DNA of 64,000 nucleotides from Rhizomucor pusillus. Its lineage: Eukaryota > Mucoromycota > Mucoromycetes > Mucorales > Lichtheimiaceae. The notes below the pieces were generated by a model. That model saw only the letters and a list, made by a program, of their open reading frames with translations. It was not told where the DNA came from and did no database searches. The position numbers and the translations under genes are program-made. Of this stretch, positions 47,299 to 59,584 are shown one piece after another. Position 1 is the first letter of the stretch. Each line of letters starts with the position of its first letter. The stretch lies in assembly GCA_900175165.2 (NCBI GenBank), contig FWWN02000655.1, positions 62,001 to 126,000 of the forward strand. Direction: 5' to 3'.

Positions 47299-47384
47299 TC
47301 TACAAAGTACACTTCTGTGTAAAGCTATAACACTGCAGGCAGTTTAACGTCATGCCCGGACGGAAGGGTGCTTCTACCAGATAC
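47276..47384 (-). repeat. Dispersed repeat copy B (5' region of the kinase pseudogene)
   Basis: Inverted copy of 4673-4797 (see copy A). Here it spans the 5' flank and the first codons of the kinase pseudogene. In this copy a 1-nt deletion, relative to copy A, separates the ..GMTLNCLQC.. part from the SAPVSAS part. Confidence 0.6.
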
Positions 47385-47741
47385 GCTCTTTCCGGAAAGC
47401 AATGTCGGCCCCAGTGAAAATGGGGTGTGGAGTGCCTGTTTTTGATGGAAAGCTGTAGTTAACTAATTTATACACTTTCTACATACGTTGGATGGAAGAG
47501 TGTATAACATGAAATGGGCTACAAAATTAATGTTTACTTTTTGAGTTTGGCAGACAGAACAGACACCAATCTGAGGAACTCGACTTTTTAAAATTTTTTG
47601 CATATTCAGCACTGTATATGTGCTATGTCGGGGCCTAGCCGATAACGAGCCGCTGGGTAGACAGGGGGTAGAGTTATCAAAGTAAACTCTTTGGATAGAA
47701 AACCCCTATGTTGAAATGAACGATTGAATGTATAAGTTCTT

Positions 47742-48130
47742 TTGGACGGAAACGTGCTGTACTATATTGGAATGAACGTTGGGAACGTCCGCACTATACC
47801 ATTCTACGGTTATGATTTCAAAAGCTACGATTTGTCTCTTGTCGCAGACGATCTATATGTGGCCGTAACTTCCGGTCGACATACGTGGCCGGTCTCCTGC
47901 TCAGAGCTCTCTAGGCTCTATGCACAACGCTTCTTTCATTCAAATATCATGTGTCATGCGTACGAGAGCTTGTGATAAGCACAGAGTGGTTGGCTGTTCG
48001 TGTTCAAAAAACCACCTGCAAAAACCGTTTTGCCGCAACAACGTCGGATGCAGACATTGAGAACTGCAAAGTGTCATGGATGCGGGATACGTGGATGGCG
48101 CCATGCAACGGGGAGCAATATTTGCCTCCT
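47742..48130 (+). pseudogene. Coding-like remnant
   Basis: A frame reads NVGNVRTIPFYGYDFKSYDL, SLVADDLYVAVTSGRHTWPV, SELSRLYAQRFFHSNIM and stops at 47973-47975. A second, in a different phase at about 48010-48130, reads NRFAATTSDADIENCKVSWM and RDTWMAPCNGEQYLPPLTQ. Both look like protein rather than random frames, but they are not joined by a clear intron and neither has a proper start. No family recognised. Part of the same decayed tract as the kinase pseudogene, on the opposite strand. Confidence 0.35.
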
Positions 48131-48780
48131 CTCACTCAACATCTCTGTTTTGTTCCTGTCCATCGCTCTTACTGTACGGAAAGCCTTTTTCTTCGTCCTG
48201 TGATTACATATCTTGTCCATTGTTTAGCCTTGTTTTGTCTTAATGTTTGGACGTTGCTTCTTTCTTTCCTCTTGCCCTATAAACACGCTGCATCAACAGT
48301 CATCAACATGGGGCTGTATGCACATGACGATCTGTTACCGCATACTATCGTCTTATTCAACGTACAATCATCACTTATTATTACGTGTAATCGTCCCTGT
48401 ATAACCCGCAAAGTTGTTACTGTACACTACGCATTTTCTTAATATAAAAGACGCAAATCCTTGGAAAAAATACAGTACAGGTATGTTACATGCCACAAGC
48501 ATAGTCTCCAAGCACAAAAGCCGTCCCGAAGTAGCATCAACGAGAGAATTGATGAGTCATAAGGTCATATTGTACTGTTTCGTTCTGCTGCTTACCTCTC
48601 CTGAATTAAAAAATGTAAGCATGCGTTTATAGAGATTCTATCCAGTGTATACTTACGATATCACTCCAGAGAGCGAGATGAGGTAATGTCCGTGCGTTTC
48701 ACGGATGCCATTCCAGCATCTTGAGCTTTTACATGGTTAGCAATCAGAACTCGAGCTCAAGCCTGAAAGCATGCTTACCG

Positions 48781-49140
48781 GTGCCGAAGGTAGGTGACTT
48801 TGTATCCAGCGTTTGCAAGGCTGAATATTTTTGGAAGCAAGGCTTTTCCCGATGTAACAGTTGGCTTGGGCGATCCACATTGCTCCCCTCCAGAGATGCT
48901 TGCATAACACCATCTGCCACTTTACTGAGCTTATCGGCGAGTGGCTACATGTCGCGACTGAGGTGCTTGACCTTCATCAATGGATCTTTGCTTTCCTTGA
49001 TAGGTTTAATGTTTTCGATGATCGGTTTAAGCATTGCTTCCTGTGCCTTCTCAAGGTTATGTTGCTCCTGCCTACCTTTTCCGCCTCCGTTTGATACATA
49101 GGCACTGGTACGTAACTGGTGCTCTGTTTTGTGTTGGTCC
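48781..49140 (-). pseudogene. Coding-like remnant with an internal stop
   Basis: The minus strand reads AAADEDQHKTEHQLRTSAYV, GRQEQHNLEKAQEAMLKPII, ENIKPIKESKDPLMKVKHLS, RDM, then a TAG, and continues in the same frame with PLADKLSKVADGVMQASLEG and SNVDRPSQLLHREKPCFQK. The helical, charged composition on both sides of the stop suggests a gene interrupted by a nonsense change. A GTAAGC donor follows at about 48780. No family recognised. Confidence 0.35.
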
Positions 49141-49603
49141 TCGTCGGCCGCGGCGGTTACGCATAATGGGAAAAAAGTCGAAGAATACTGGTAAAATCCA
49201 GCATCATGCAACTTTATCATCAAGCACAAACATAGGTTTAGATCCCTGCTAGATTTGACGTAAGGAACCAGACACAAACTGTCCAATTTTTCAACGATTG
49301 TTGCTGAAAAACATCCGATCTGCTTAAGCCTTAAGCGTCTATACTTGCACGTTTTTTAAGAGATACCCAGCGTATATCTTGGAATCAAAGAACAATTTCA
49401 CGAACCAGGCGATGCCGAAGATTGAATTAAACACACTAACTCATCAGCGCAAAACCACAGCTCAAGAACACTGGTGCAAAATCACAGGCGCAAAATAACC
49501 GCCGCATTGGCGCAAAGGGCTAGGAAAAATCCTGTAACTCTCGGACTTTGCTTCAAAATGCGGTTGGGCCCGCGCATTGTTTCATTTGTTCTCGGCAGTC
49601 GTG
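49141..49603. promoter_or_regulatory. Region upstream of the auxilin-like gene
   Basis: No supported gene. It must contain the promoter of the auxilin-like gene. A short plus-strand frame (49165-49252) is not supported by any family. Confidence 0.3.
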
Positions 49604-52415
49604 ATGGATGATTTGCTTGATATAGACTGGTCAGGCAAACCTCAAAAACCTGCGAGCAATACGCCACCTGCAAAACCACATAAGCCGAGTTACTTGTCTG
49701 GCAACCTTATGACGCGCGTCGAAAAGCCTCAAGATGCGTTTGCAGGATTGCTGAATTTGCCATCGGAACAGAAGGGGCCGCCGCTTTCCCTTGCAGAACA
49801 ACAGCGACGAGACAGAGTTGCCCAATGGCAATCATCAACAACTACTTCATCATGGCCGGCACAAACGCTGCCAACATCATTTTCATCAGCGAGTCCTTCG
49901 CTTCGTACGCTGTCACCTACTCCTAATCATTCGACTTCTGGGCCGCCTTCAACGACGGGAGGTGCGACGGCAGCAGATACCTTTGACTCATTGCTCGACC
50001 CGTTCGGAAAGCAGTCAAAAGCTCGCTCGTCCAATATCAATAAACCCTTGAATGCCTTGTAAGTCTAGTTGATTGGAAGGCAGGCAACGATAATTAAGTG
50101 ACAATTGAAATGTGTTATACAGGAAACGAGAAGCATCTGGTAGCCCTGGTGGTTATTTCAACCAATCCCACCAGGAAGGACAGTGGAACTTTGATTTACT
50201 TGAAAGCAAGAGCACTAGCAGCAACGAACAAGGACGAAGCACGGTATAAACGAGTTATTGCGGCAATTTTAAATTTTTACTTACATGTATAATGTGCAGG
50301 GCACCAGAACACCTGCAGGTCCCATAGATCCATTTGATATGGATGCACTCAGTGCTGAAATGCCACATGAACATTCTACGATACCCGATATTGTCAACGA
50401 TGACGACAATCCTCTTGGCATATTGGCAGGACCGTCTCCAGCGACTGTTCGTACACCTTCTCCGCCGTCGTCAGCTGCAGAGTTACCGACTCCTCCGTCT
50501 ACTAGAAACGGAAAGGATATGTTAGTGGCGCAGCTGGTGGATATGGGATTTAACGTGGAACAGGCACAAGTGGCCGTCGAAGCGACCGAAGGAAAGGATT
50601 TACAGGAAGCTATAGATTTACTAGTACAAAACACTGAAGCTGTCCAGGCGCAGCAAACTTCAAAGACGGCCCGTGCACGAAACGCACTATTCGCTGATCG
50701 AGAGGTTTCCACTAGATCAGCAGCGAAAGCGGAACAACGACAGCAGCCCAAGAGACGATTAAATGATGATGAACAAAGAAGGGTACCTTCTCGCTCAGAA
50801 CAATCAGAAGTATTTAGCCCGGCTGCTTTGCAGCAGCATAAAGAAAAATTGGTGGCACAAGCAACGGAGCTGGGCGGTTTCTTGTACAAAAACGCCAGTA
50901 TTTTCGTCAAGACAGGGCGAGAGAGGATCAACAAAGCTGTAGAGACATGGCAAGAGCAGCAGCGGACTGAGCAGCTTAGACGGCAACAAGGACGACCTCG
51001 TTGGATGACACAGACTGTGGATGAGGCCTTCCAAGAGCTGCATGACGATGAAAATGGAAGCCTGCCTGCAGAAAAGTTTGTGGATGATGATAGCTCGGAT
51101 GAAAATCCAGAAGAAGAACGAAAAGAGGAGCTTGCTTGGAGAGCGCAGCAGGAAGCAAAAAGAAAAGAGTACATTGCTCAGATGCGTCGACAACAACAAA
51201 GAGAAGACGCGAAGTTACGAGCACAAAAAGAGCAGCAAGAGCAGGAAGAGGTGTATGTCTCTCCATCACGACGAAGAGCTGCAGCTTCACGAGCATCAAC
51301 CAGGAAGCAACCGGTCCCTACAGCACCGCAACCGACACCAATCCCTGTTCGTCCAAAAGTACAGCGTACTCGCCCAGTCGTTACTGCATCATCTGAAGCA
51401 CTATCGTGTGCTCATCAAGCCAGAGAAAAAGGAAATGAGCAGTTCAAATTGGGCCAATTTGGAGAAGCTGAAGCATTCTATACTCAAGCTATTATGGAAC
51501 TTCCCTCTGGACACGATCATCTAGTGATACTATATAACAATCGTGCGGCAGCTCGACTCAAGATCGGAGAGTACAAGAAATGTATCGAGGACTGTACCAT
51601 GGCTATCGACATGGCAAAAGCAAGCGGTGAAGACAATTATGAAGCACAAGGAATAACCATCCAATGGAAAGATCAGATTGCAAAGGGCCTATCTCGAAAG
51701 GCTGAAGCCTTTGAGAGTATGGAAAAGTACGGTGAAGCTTTGAAAGTATATGAAGAGCTTATCCAAATGGGTGGATCACACAGCTCTAAGGCTAGCCAAG
51801 GCCTTGCTCGATGCCGAAAAGCTCTCAACCCTCCACCCAAATCCTTTAAGCCTCCTTCAGAGACGAAGTCATCACCATCCAAACCTAAGGAAAGCAAGAC
51901 TTCAGGATCTGCTTTCCCTGGTATTGATTACTCGATTTTTGAGGCGCCAGCACCGGTGACAAGTGCACATGTTCAGAACAGCAAAGCAGTGGCAGACTTA
52001 CGAGCACAAGCAGCACAACAAGAAGCTGACGAAGCTGAGCGTCTCAGGAAGACTGACGATGTCAATGCTCGGATAACCAACTGGAAGACAGGCAAAGAAC
52101 AGAACCTTCGAGCATTGCTGGCGACCTTGGATACATTATTGTGGCCCGGTGCGCAGTGGCGAGGGGCACAGATGAGCGAGCTTATCAATCCAAAGCGGTG
52201 TAAGATGGTATATTTAAAGGCAATTGCCAAAGTGCATCCAGATAAGGTAAGGAAAACGCAACCCGTTTTGCGAGCTACACAGCAAGAGACTAAAGTATGA
52301 TGTGTTATCCCAGTTACCCTCCAATGTTACTATAGAACAACGTATGCTTGCCAGCTCCATATTTAGTACGCTGAACGAAGCATGGGATATATTTAAAACA
52401 CACGAAAATGTATAA
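49604..52415 (+). CDS. SWA2: Auxilin-like J-domain protein (Swa2 type: UBA + TPR + J)
   Basis: Auxilin recruits Hsc70 to uncoat clathrin vesicles. 874 aa from four exons: 49604-50058, 50123-50243, 50300-52246, 52314-52415 (sum divisible by 3). The order matches yeast Swa2: polar N-terminus with clathrin-box-like DLLDIDW and NFDLLES; a UBA domain (KDMLVAQLVDMGFNVEQAQV, AVEATEGKDLQEAIDLLVQN); TPR repeats (CAHQAREKGNEQFKLGQFGE, AEAFYTQAIMELPSGHDHLV, NNRAAARLKIGEYKKCIEDC); and a C-terminal J-domain (KRCKMVYLKAIAKVHPDK, LPSNVTIEQRMLASSIF, NEAWDIFK) with HPD split by the last intron right after K. The start is the second ATG of the frame. Confidence 0.92.
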
Positions 52416-52552
52416 AACTATAAACTGCGATCTTGATAGATTCATGCCAGCTGCGGCTCTCTCTGAATTCGGTGGCTCGTGTTCCTTGATCTGAAATTCA
52501 AAGAAGAAAATTTGGGTCTCATTGTTATCTCTTTGCAACTGTACAAACACAC

Positions 52553-53527
52553 ATGGTAAAGATCGTTGATTTTCGTCTCTCGTAAAACCTTGATCTTACA
52601 TTTCTACGTGGTTAGCCTCAAAACGAGCACATTGAAGAGCACATTAAGCGGCATGGTCGCCGTCTCGATTACGCCGAGCGCAAGTATGTTGCGAGGGCAC
52701 GGAGAATGTTTGTTAGTGTCAGATCGCTAAGTTTGTTGGGATAGGCGTAAGAGAGAAGCACGTCAAGCACACAAAGACTCTCAATTTGCACAGAAGGTGC
52801 ATGGTTTGAGAGCCAAACTGCACAACAAGAAGCGACATGCCGAAAAGATTCAGATGAAGAAGACGATTAAACAGCATGAAGAGAAGAATGCCAAGCAGAA
52901 ATCAGCAGACGCTCTTCCCGAGGGTGCTGTTCCAGCATATCTTTTGGATCGTGAGGGTCAAGATCGGGCAAAGATCTTGAGCAATATGGTGAAGCAAAAG
53001 CGGAAAGAGAAGGCTGGCAAGTGGTCTGTACCTTTGCCCGCTGTGCGTGGCATGGCCGAAGATGAAATGTTCAAGGTTATCAAGACCGGCAAAAGCAAGA
53101 CAAAGTCATGGAAGCGTATGATCACCAAAGCAACCTTTGTGGGAGATGGATTTACTCGAAAGCCGCCAAAATACGAACGTTTCATTCGACCTATGGCGCT
53201 TCGATACAAGAAGGCACATGTCACACACCCGGAACTGAAAGCAACCTTCCAGCTGCCCATTATTGGTGTAAAGAAGAACCCACAATCACCTTTGTATACC
53301 CAGTTGGGTGTCATCACCAAGGGTACCGTTTTGGAGGTGAACGTATCTGAACTGGGTCTGGTTACCACAGGCGGTAAGGTCGTCTGGGGTAAATACGCTC
53401 AAGTAACGAATAATCCTGGTATGTTTATAGCTGGAGAAAGAGCGCTTTGTTTGAATGATGGAATACTGACTTTTTTGGTACCTGCATAGAAAACGATGGC
53501 TGTATCAACGCTGTATTGCTTGTCTAA
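52553..53527 (+). CDS. NSA2: Ribosome biogenesis protein NSA2
   Basis: Nuclear factor for pre-60S maturation, related to eS8. 260 aa, the usual length, from four coding exons: 52553-52555 (the ATG alone), 52616-52683, 52745-53418, 53490-53527 (sum divisible by 3). Typical blocks: [120 protein letters not shown] and the C-terminal [20 protein letters not shown]. The start codon is separated from the rest by a 60-bp intron (ATG|GTAAAG), as in VMA10. Confidence 0.95.
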
Positions 53528-53915
53528 AGAATCCTTCTCCTTTCTCCATTGCTATCAATAAACCTCTATCCGTGTTTTGTGTTGCATTATTTATCCACAC
53601 ATACATTGACCCTTCTTTCTGGCTACCCGAGACTGCGAGATTGCATTTAGAATAGCGCTCGATATCCACTCGCAACACATAAAATTGTCGATCAATCGAC
53701 ACGTATTGGGACAAAGTAATGTTGATATTATGCCAACGGCGAATATAGACTGGGAAGATATCTTATTCGATGGCAGATCGTCACAGGCCGGTGACCGCCT
53801 TGTGAAACCGTCAAATGTCCTACAAATACCTTGACAGTATTTCAGCTCGACTCTGGTTTTCCGTTTTTTCGTTTTCGCGCTCAGAAACGTCTGCTCCGCC
53901 CTATACCACTCTGAA

Positions 53916-55002
53916 ATGACCATAGAGACGGTGCCAAGTAACTGATAATCCTGTTCATGTCCCTCGCCAGTGCTTACACGAGCATTGCCAGAGATCCCTG
54001 ACGTTGTTGCCCACCGAGGCTTCTCTGGCCAGTATCCAGAGAACACGATGATATCCTATGAGAAGGCTATAGAGGCGAACGCCACGGCACTTGAAGGAGG
54101 TCTGGTCTCCATGGCAACTGAAAGGAATATGGTGAAAAATTGATCTGTGCCGTCATCCTGAATAGATATCCGGTTGACAAAAGACGGCGAAGTGATCATG
54201 ATGCATGATACCACACTGAACCGGACTACCACCGGCGCCGGCAAGACGACAGAGTGCAACTGGCACGGTTACATTGATGGGCTCACGACGAAGACAAATC
54301 CCCCACAGCCTATACCCCGTTTCCGAGAAGTAGTCGACCTCATGCTGCGCCAGGATGTGATTGATAGTAACATGTATATGATTGTGGATATCAAGGTCGG
54401 TATGCATGTATTATTTCTGCGGTCCCTGCGCTAACATTGTCATGCATGCTTGGCAGTTTGATAATCCAATTGAGATCCTGAATGCAGTTCACAAGCTGTT
54501 GACGACGGAATTTGCCGACAAGATGGATATCCTGGCAAAGCACTTTGTTATCGGCATCTGGCATGTGGACTTTCTGGAGCCCACGCAGCGACTGTTCAAG
54601 GATTTTAAGATGTGTTTCATTGGCTTATCGTTGACTGCTGCCCGCAAATACTTTTTACACACAGCAGACTATCTTAGCATTCCATTCGCCGCACTGACAG
54701 ATGCTGACGGCCAATCATTTATCAAGGAGGTGCACGAGCAAGGAAAATACCTTATTACTTGGACGGTGAACGATGTTGAAATGATGCACACCTGTGTTGC
54801 TTGGGGCATCGACGCGGTTGTTGGCGACCACGTGGAAACCATGGTGAAACATCTGCGACATCAGGTGGAAGCTCTTACTCCAGAAGAGTTTGTCAAATAT
54901 GCAGAGTCATGCACGTATCTTAACCACAGACGGCGCCAGCTTTATTACTATCTCCTCAAACGAGCCATGCACTATGGTAGCCGAGCTTATATTGGAATGT
55001 AG
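53916..55002 (+). CDS. Glycerophosphodiester phosphodiesterase (Pgc1-like)
   Basis: GDPD-family enzyme; yeast Pgc1 hydrolyses phosphatidylglycerol. The core is clear: PDVVAHRGFSGQYPENTM (catalytic HRG and Glu), GDIRLTKDGEVIMMHDTTLN (metal-binding Asp and second catalytic His), MYMIVDIKFDNPIEILNAV, LITWTVNDVEMMHTCVAWG and IDAVVGDHVETM. The exons 53971-54099, 54166-54395 and 54457-55002 are well supported. The start is not: the ATG at 53916 needs a 33-bp intron (53938-53970), shorter than any other here, though the phase fits and totals 308 aa. The C-terminus (LLKRAMHYGSRAYIGM) is helical and basic. The stop is 10 bp from that of the convergent cytochrome b561 gene. Confidence 0.88.
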
Positions 55003-55012
55003 AATATTGCTT

Positions 55013-55740
55013 TTACTTTTTCTCTTCTGTGCTTTTGACTGTCTCATCTACGTCTGCTGTTGCTGCTGCTGCTGCTGAAGATGATGAAGGTGCCTCGGAC
55101 GTTGCTACCGCTTTTTGCTGTAATATTTGCTGCCTGGTCAATACACACCAATACAAGGCTGTGAAGCCAAAGATGAGGAAGGCTAGCCATGCACAGTAGG
55201 CAATGAACACGCCGTACGGCAAGTGCCGCATCTGAATGCCCAGCAAGACGTTGATAATGGACAAAACGGTAACAAAGCGGCCGAGCCACAAGTGTAGCGA
55301 GTTGTGCCACGGTCGTCTAGTTCGCCGTTTCTTTGAGAGTCGAAAGATGATGTGGTTTGTGACACCTAGTGCAATCTGTCCCCATGCTAAAAAGGTGATG
55401 ATTGCGCCGAGGACCTTGTTTCATAGGTGGTTTTAGTCCTGGCACTCTTTGCAAGGAAACCTTCAAAGGTAATGTAGTTTTGGTATATTACCATATGTGG
55501 TCTAGGTTTGAAGCCATGGCTCGCGACCATGCCAGCAATGGCTGCCACTGAAAAGGGCAAGCCTACGCCGAAACCCATAATGAGCATGTGAGCTTTGACC
55601 CACCATTTCACCTTGAAAAATCGCCCATAAATAGCAATGGCTATTGCTATAGGAGCCGCAATAAGCCATGCAAAGGCCATGAGATACATGTGCATCTCCA
55701 CCAGATTGTGTATTACTGGACTACGTACAGATGGGGCCAT
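55013..55740 (-). CDS. Cytochrome b561-type membrane protein
   Basis: Transmembrane di-heme electron carrier family (ferric or ascorbate reductases). 216 aa, two exons 55492-55740 and 55013-55414 (sum divisible by 3). Hydrophobic helices with the conserved His ligands: HMYLMAFAWLIAAPIAIAIA, WWVKAHMLIMGFGVGLPFSV, AIITFLAWGQIALGVTNHII, WHNSLHLWLGRFVTVLSIIN, and YGVFIAYCAWLAFLIFGFTA. Chosen start MAPSVRSPVIHN at 55740; a longer start at 55800 is in frame. There is no DOMON or CBM domain in front. The Ala/Ser-rich, acidic C-terminal tail ends in EEKK. The electron donor and acceptor cannot be told. Confidence 0.85.
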
Positions 55741-55852
55741 TTGTATTGCTCTAGAAAAGGAAGTTTGAAGAAAGGAAGTGAGAGAAAGATGAATGAACAA
55801 TGTGGGGGGTGGGAGGTGAAGGGTCCAAGAAACTAGGGCGGGCGATCCCTGT

Positions 55853-58800
55853 CTAAATTCTGACTACATCCGTCAATTGCCCGGATGGTTCTCTCATTTC
55901 TGGTGGCAGATATGCAATGATATCTTCAAACAATCGTGTTCTTTCGGCGAATACTTCTGAAGTTCCTGTTTAGAAAGCTGTGTCGGTCAACCCAGGAATA
56001 TGATCGCCAAATACTATCTTTTTACCTTGCTCTTCAGGAAGCGCGTCAAATGGGTTCCCTTCTTGAGTTATTTCCGATGATATAAACATACGTGAGCAAA
56101 TCATCTGAAACTCTTGCTGTTCAGACATATTTTCCTCGTCAACAAGTGGTGCCACTTTGGTGCGAAGATACTCGAGCGCTTGCATCGTCTCATTTGTAGC
56201 TGTAAAGGGAGACGTCTGCCTCCTGCAGAGCTCCCGCAGTTTTTGCATTCGTAGCATGTACTTGCAGCGTCTAAGGATACTAGCAGAATCCGGTCTAAGA
56301 CATACCGTTACAAGACAATGAATATTTAGCTAGTTTGCAAAATAAATCAAGCGAGCTCACTTTCGAAGTCGAAATTGCCAAAAATCGTCCAGACGTTTCG
56401 CATCTGCTTTGCTGTTGCCAGGGTTGCCACCAAAAAGATAAAAAACACCATCCTCTGGATTGTAAACAAGCTCATGTGCGTAGCGTGGCAATGGCCCGCT
56501 GTCGCCCTCTACTCTAATCCATTGGTTGGTTCGTATAGAGTAAACATAAAAGTCGTTGGTAACTGGCGCGTTTGCGACGTTCTTCTTCATAGTGGCTGTG
56601 TGTACATATATCTCCTGTTTCTGGCAGTCGATAGCGGCTCTCTGTGTAAATGTACCGCTGGGCCCATCATCCTTGGAAATATTATCAGATAGTAATACTA
56701 GCTGGTCTTGATCAACAGAGAAGCGGATAAGATCCATTAATTGATCCTTATGCCGCTTTCCCCCCAGAATATACAGGTCTCTCGTTGTCGTATCAAACAG
56801 CATCGAGTGGCCCACTCTGGATTTCAACCCCTTTACGCCAACGTCATTGCTACGCTCCGTACCGTCTCGTCTGCAGTTTTGTGTAAACGAGATTCGTATG
56901 GCCATAACATTGTCCCGAATTCTGCTTTCTCTTACCTTATGCATTCCCATACATTATCATCGACATGTAAAGAGTATAAATCACCATATATCTGCCGACC
57001 ATCCATTGGACGTGCACGCACATCTTGTCCTCCAAACATGTACAGCTCAGAGGTAATGGAATCAACGCAAAGCTGCGAATCATATAGAATATCGGGGCCT
57101 CCGTCATTCTAAACTGCAGTGAGAATCAGGTCCACAAGATTATTAGCCGGACAGTATACGTTACCAGCGTATTTTCACTGACTTTTTCCCAGCGATCCTC
57201 ATCAATCCAGTAGCGATATAAGTCTGGCAACGCTGACTTGATCTTTGGACTGAATTGGTCAATATATCTTCCAAATACCAGCAGTGAATTGCCTTGAGCA
57301 TCCAAGCAAATCTTGTGGCACGAACGTGCTTTTGGACCACGATCCCTGTATGTTAACCATTTCGATGTTAATGCTTGATCCAGTTGCTGGGCCAAAAATT
57401 TAGCACCGCCATTACATTTCGGTATTTGGACTGATTAAATGCCAGGTGTTGTTCTGGATGGAATAGTACCAAAAATCTGCGAGATCCTGAACCCCGTTCC
57501 AGCCTCCAAACAAATATATTCTGTGCCTCTGGATATCTAGACACATTTGATGTCCTCCACGGGCACAGGGTCGGTAGTTTTCATTTTCTGAATCAATGCA
57601 TGAGGGTTGGCGTGTTCCATTGTGACATCCGCATTGTTTACTTACCAGTTTGTATCTGCTTCCATTCCAGAGTATATTTCGTTCGTTGAGCAAACGGTTC
57701 GAATATATTAAGTACATGAGCTTTATCTACAATCTCTTCGGCAGCTTCGTAGTTGCCCTCCATGACAAGTTTTTCGTGCAACTCAGAAACAAGTGAATCT
57801 TCCAAAGAGATTCCAAGCCGATTCTTTAGCATGTAATACATATCCATCATGTTTCTTTGTCGAAAGTATTTCAAACAATATCTTGCCGTTTCAGTTTCCT
57901 TGTACTACTAGTCCAATGAGCATATCCGTCAATACAACTCTCAACTACTTGTCGTTGCAGCCTTCGTGTCAAATTATTTACCTCGCGATATAATTTCAGC
58001 ACTTTAGATATCGTTCCCACGTCGTTGTTGCCTCTAACCTGGACGAACCATATACAGTAATTGAAGCTGACTCCGTAAGTCGATAATGGTACAATTTTAA
58101 GATATTGAATGGGAAAAACCTAACGAGGGTCAAGTAAATGCATAGTTTTTTAGACAAATGAACCTCGCTTGTAGTACCATTGATTTCTGAGTAATATGCA
58201 ACAACGGAAACATCTCCGGTACAGTGTCGTTCCGTAAACCTAGATCATCATATTCATCAGTAACTAGACCATAGCTACTCGTGGTTTCGAAGAGAAGGAA
58301 AAGAGCTGTACCGCTATGTAGAAGTTCCACCATATCCGAATCCGGCTTCATTCCACCATAGATCTTGAACTCCTTTACATTACATACATGTCCTCTATGA
58401 AACTTGCCGAAAGTGATGGAGCCTGATTTGATTATTCGTAGTCTTAGACGAATGGATGATCGATAACGTTTCGATAGTATTTATATACTTGCAGGCTACC
58501 ACAGGATGTTCAAACTTGAGCATCAAGTATTGTGATTGGTCGTTAGAGGCGGATGACCATCGGGAAGACTGATCGGACGGCTTATTCTCCATAATATTGT
58601 GGGGATAGTACATTCCCGAATATGACGAGTAATCACTGACGACATACGGTAATACGTTGTTTGCATTGGATTTTACTTCCTTGGACACTATCGGACACTT
58701 TGTTAGACCGAGCGATTGACAAACACTCGGTAGATTTCTTTCCGCAGAAAGGAACTTGCCTTGCTCAAAGGTATACGTTGCGAAGTCATCATATAGGTTG

Positions 58801-58940
58801 GCTCCGGTGGTGGCGTGCTGCTTCCGTCTAGGTTTACTCCCGATGTTTGGTTCAGCCGACGTTTCTGACAAGTACGACGAAACTGCGGCCTTGAGAGTAT
58901 CATCTACTGGGAAACCTTGCGAGTTGTCTGTGCAGTCCAT
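55853..58940 (-). CDS. Muskelin-like protein (discoidin N-domain, LisH-CTLH, Kelch repeats)
   Basis: Muskelin is a substrate-receptor-type subunit of the CTLH/GID E3 ligase. 806 aa from eleven exons: 58493-58940, 58312-58422, 58178-58239, 57982-58119, 57646-57904, 57416-57587, 57165-57345, 56936-57108, 56361-56870, 56026-56279, 55853-55965 (sum divisible by 3). N-terminal muskelin domain: YLMLKFEHPVVACSITFGKF, KEFKIYGGMKPDSDMVELLH, FPIQYLKIVPLSTYGVSFNY. Then LisH/CTLH (MDMYYMLKNRLGISLEDSLV) and Kelch motifs (HRIYLFGGWNGVQDLADFWY, ELYMFGGQDVRARPMDGRQI, RDLYILGGKRHKDQLMD, GVFYLFGGNPGNSKADAK). Intron 1 (58423-58492) uses GC (CCT|GCAAGT). The last intron (55966-56025) removes an in-frame TAA. Confidence 0.92.
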
Positions 58941-59584
58941 TATCACTTGGCGTTTTAACAAGGGAGTCAAAACGACAGCAACAGAGGATTAAAGGAAAGG
59001 AAGAAATCCCGACGATCTGATTATGGGGATAAAATAATGAATTCATTCTTGCTTTGCTTGGTCGGTATGCAAACGCACCATCACATTTTCTTCAAATGTG
59101 AGGCAGGCACCGCTTTTGACGGCAATCCAATGAGATCTAGTCGTCTGCTGCATATGAAAAAAAGAGGTCAGTGCGCATTTGGAACGAAGAAGAACTGTCA
59201 TGCATAAAGCTGCATTCCTTGCTTCAATCTCCCTTTCTGAATAATTTTTTGGAACTACAGTTTTCTTTATCAGTATTCATCGACAACTATGCATTGCTGT
59301 TAATGCAAAGTAGAAAAATTGCAGGAAGTCATGGTCTCAAAGAATCATTGCTAAGCTAACATAAACCAGATTTTATGTCGATGATGTTATCACTTTCTCC
59401 CATGCAGGAAGGACAAGTACCCTGCTTTTTAAAAGTCTCGGTAATGTCTAATGGGTTGGTGTTGTCATCTGAGAGCAGAATGACGCGAAACTTCGCAGTG
59501 ATTTGTAATCAACGCATAAATCACTTATAAATCGCGCGTAGGAGAAACCCCGAGAATACGAACACTTTTCGCGAACCTCTCGAA
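58941..59584. promoter_or_regulatory. Divergent intergenic region between muskelin and GST
   Basis: 644 bp between divergent start codons. No gene supported; a 62-codon frame at 59171-59359 has no family signature. The stretch just upstream of the GST start (TCGCGCGTAGGAG and TTTTCGCGAACCTCTCG, 59533-59581) is GC-rich and contains the palindrome TCGCGA. Confidence 0.35.

Noticed and set aside
51021..51524. Alternative-frame ORFs inside the auxilin-like gene on both strands
   Set aside because: They are shadows of a repetitive, charged coding sequence; the UBA-TPR-J frame is clearly the real one.
55966..56025. In-frame TAA near the end of muskelin with conserved-looking sequence continuing in the same frame (possible stop readthrough)
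   Set aside because: A 60-bp intron with donor CAAG|GTAAAA and acceptor TTCTAAACAG covers the stop and keeps the frame into ERTRLFEDIIAYLPP, so normal splicing explains it.
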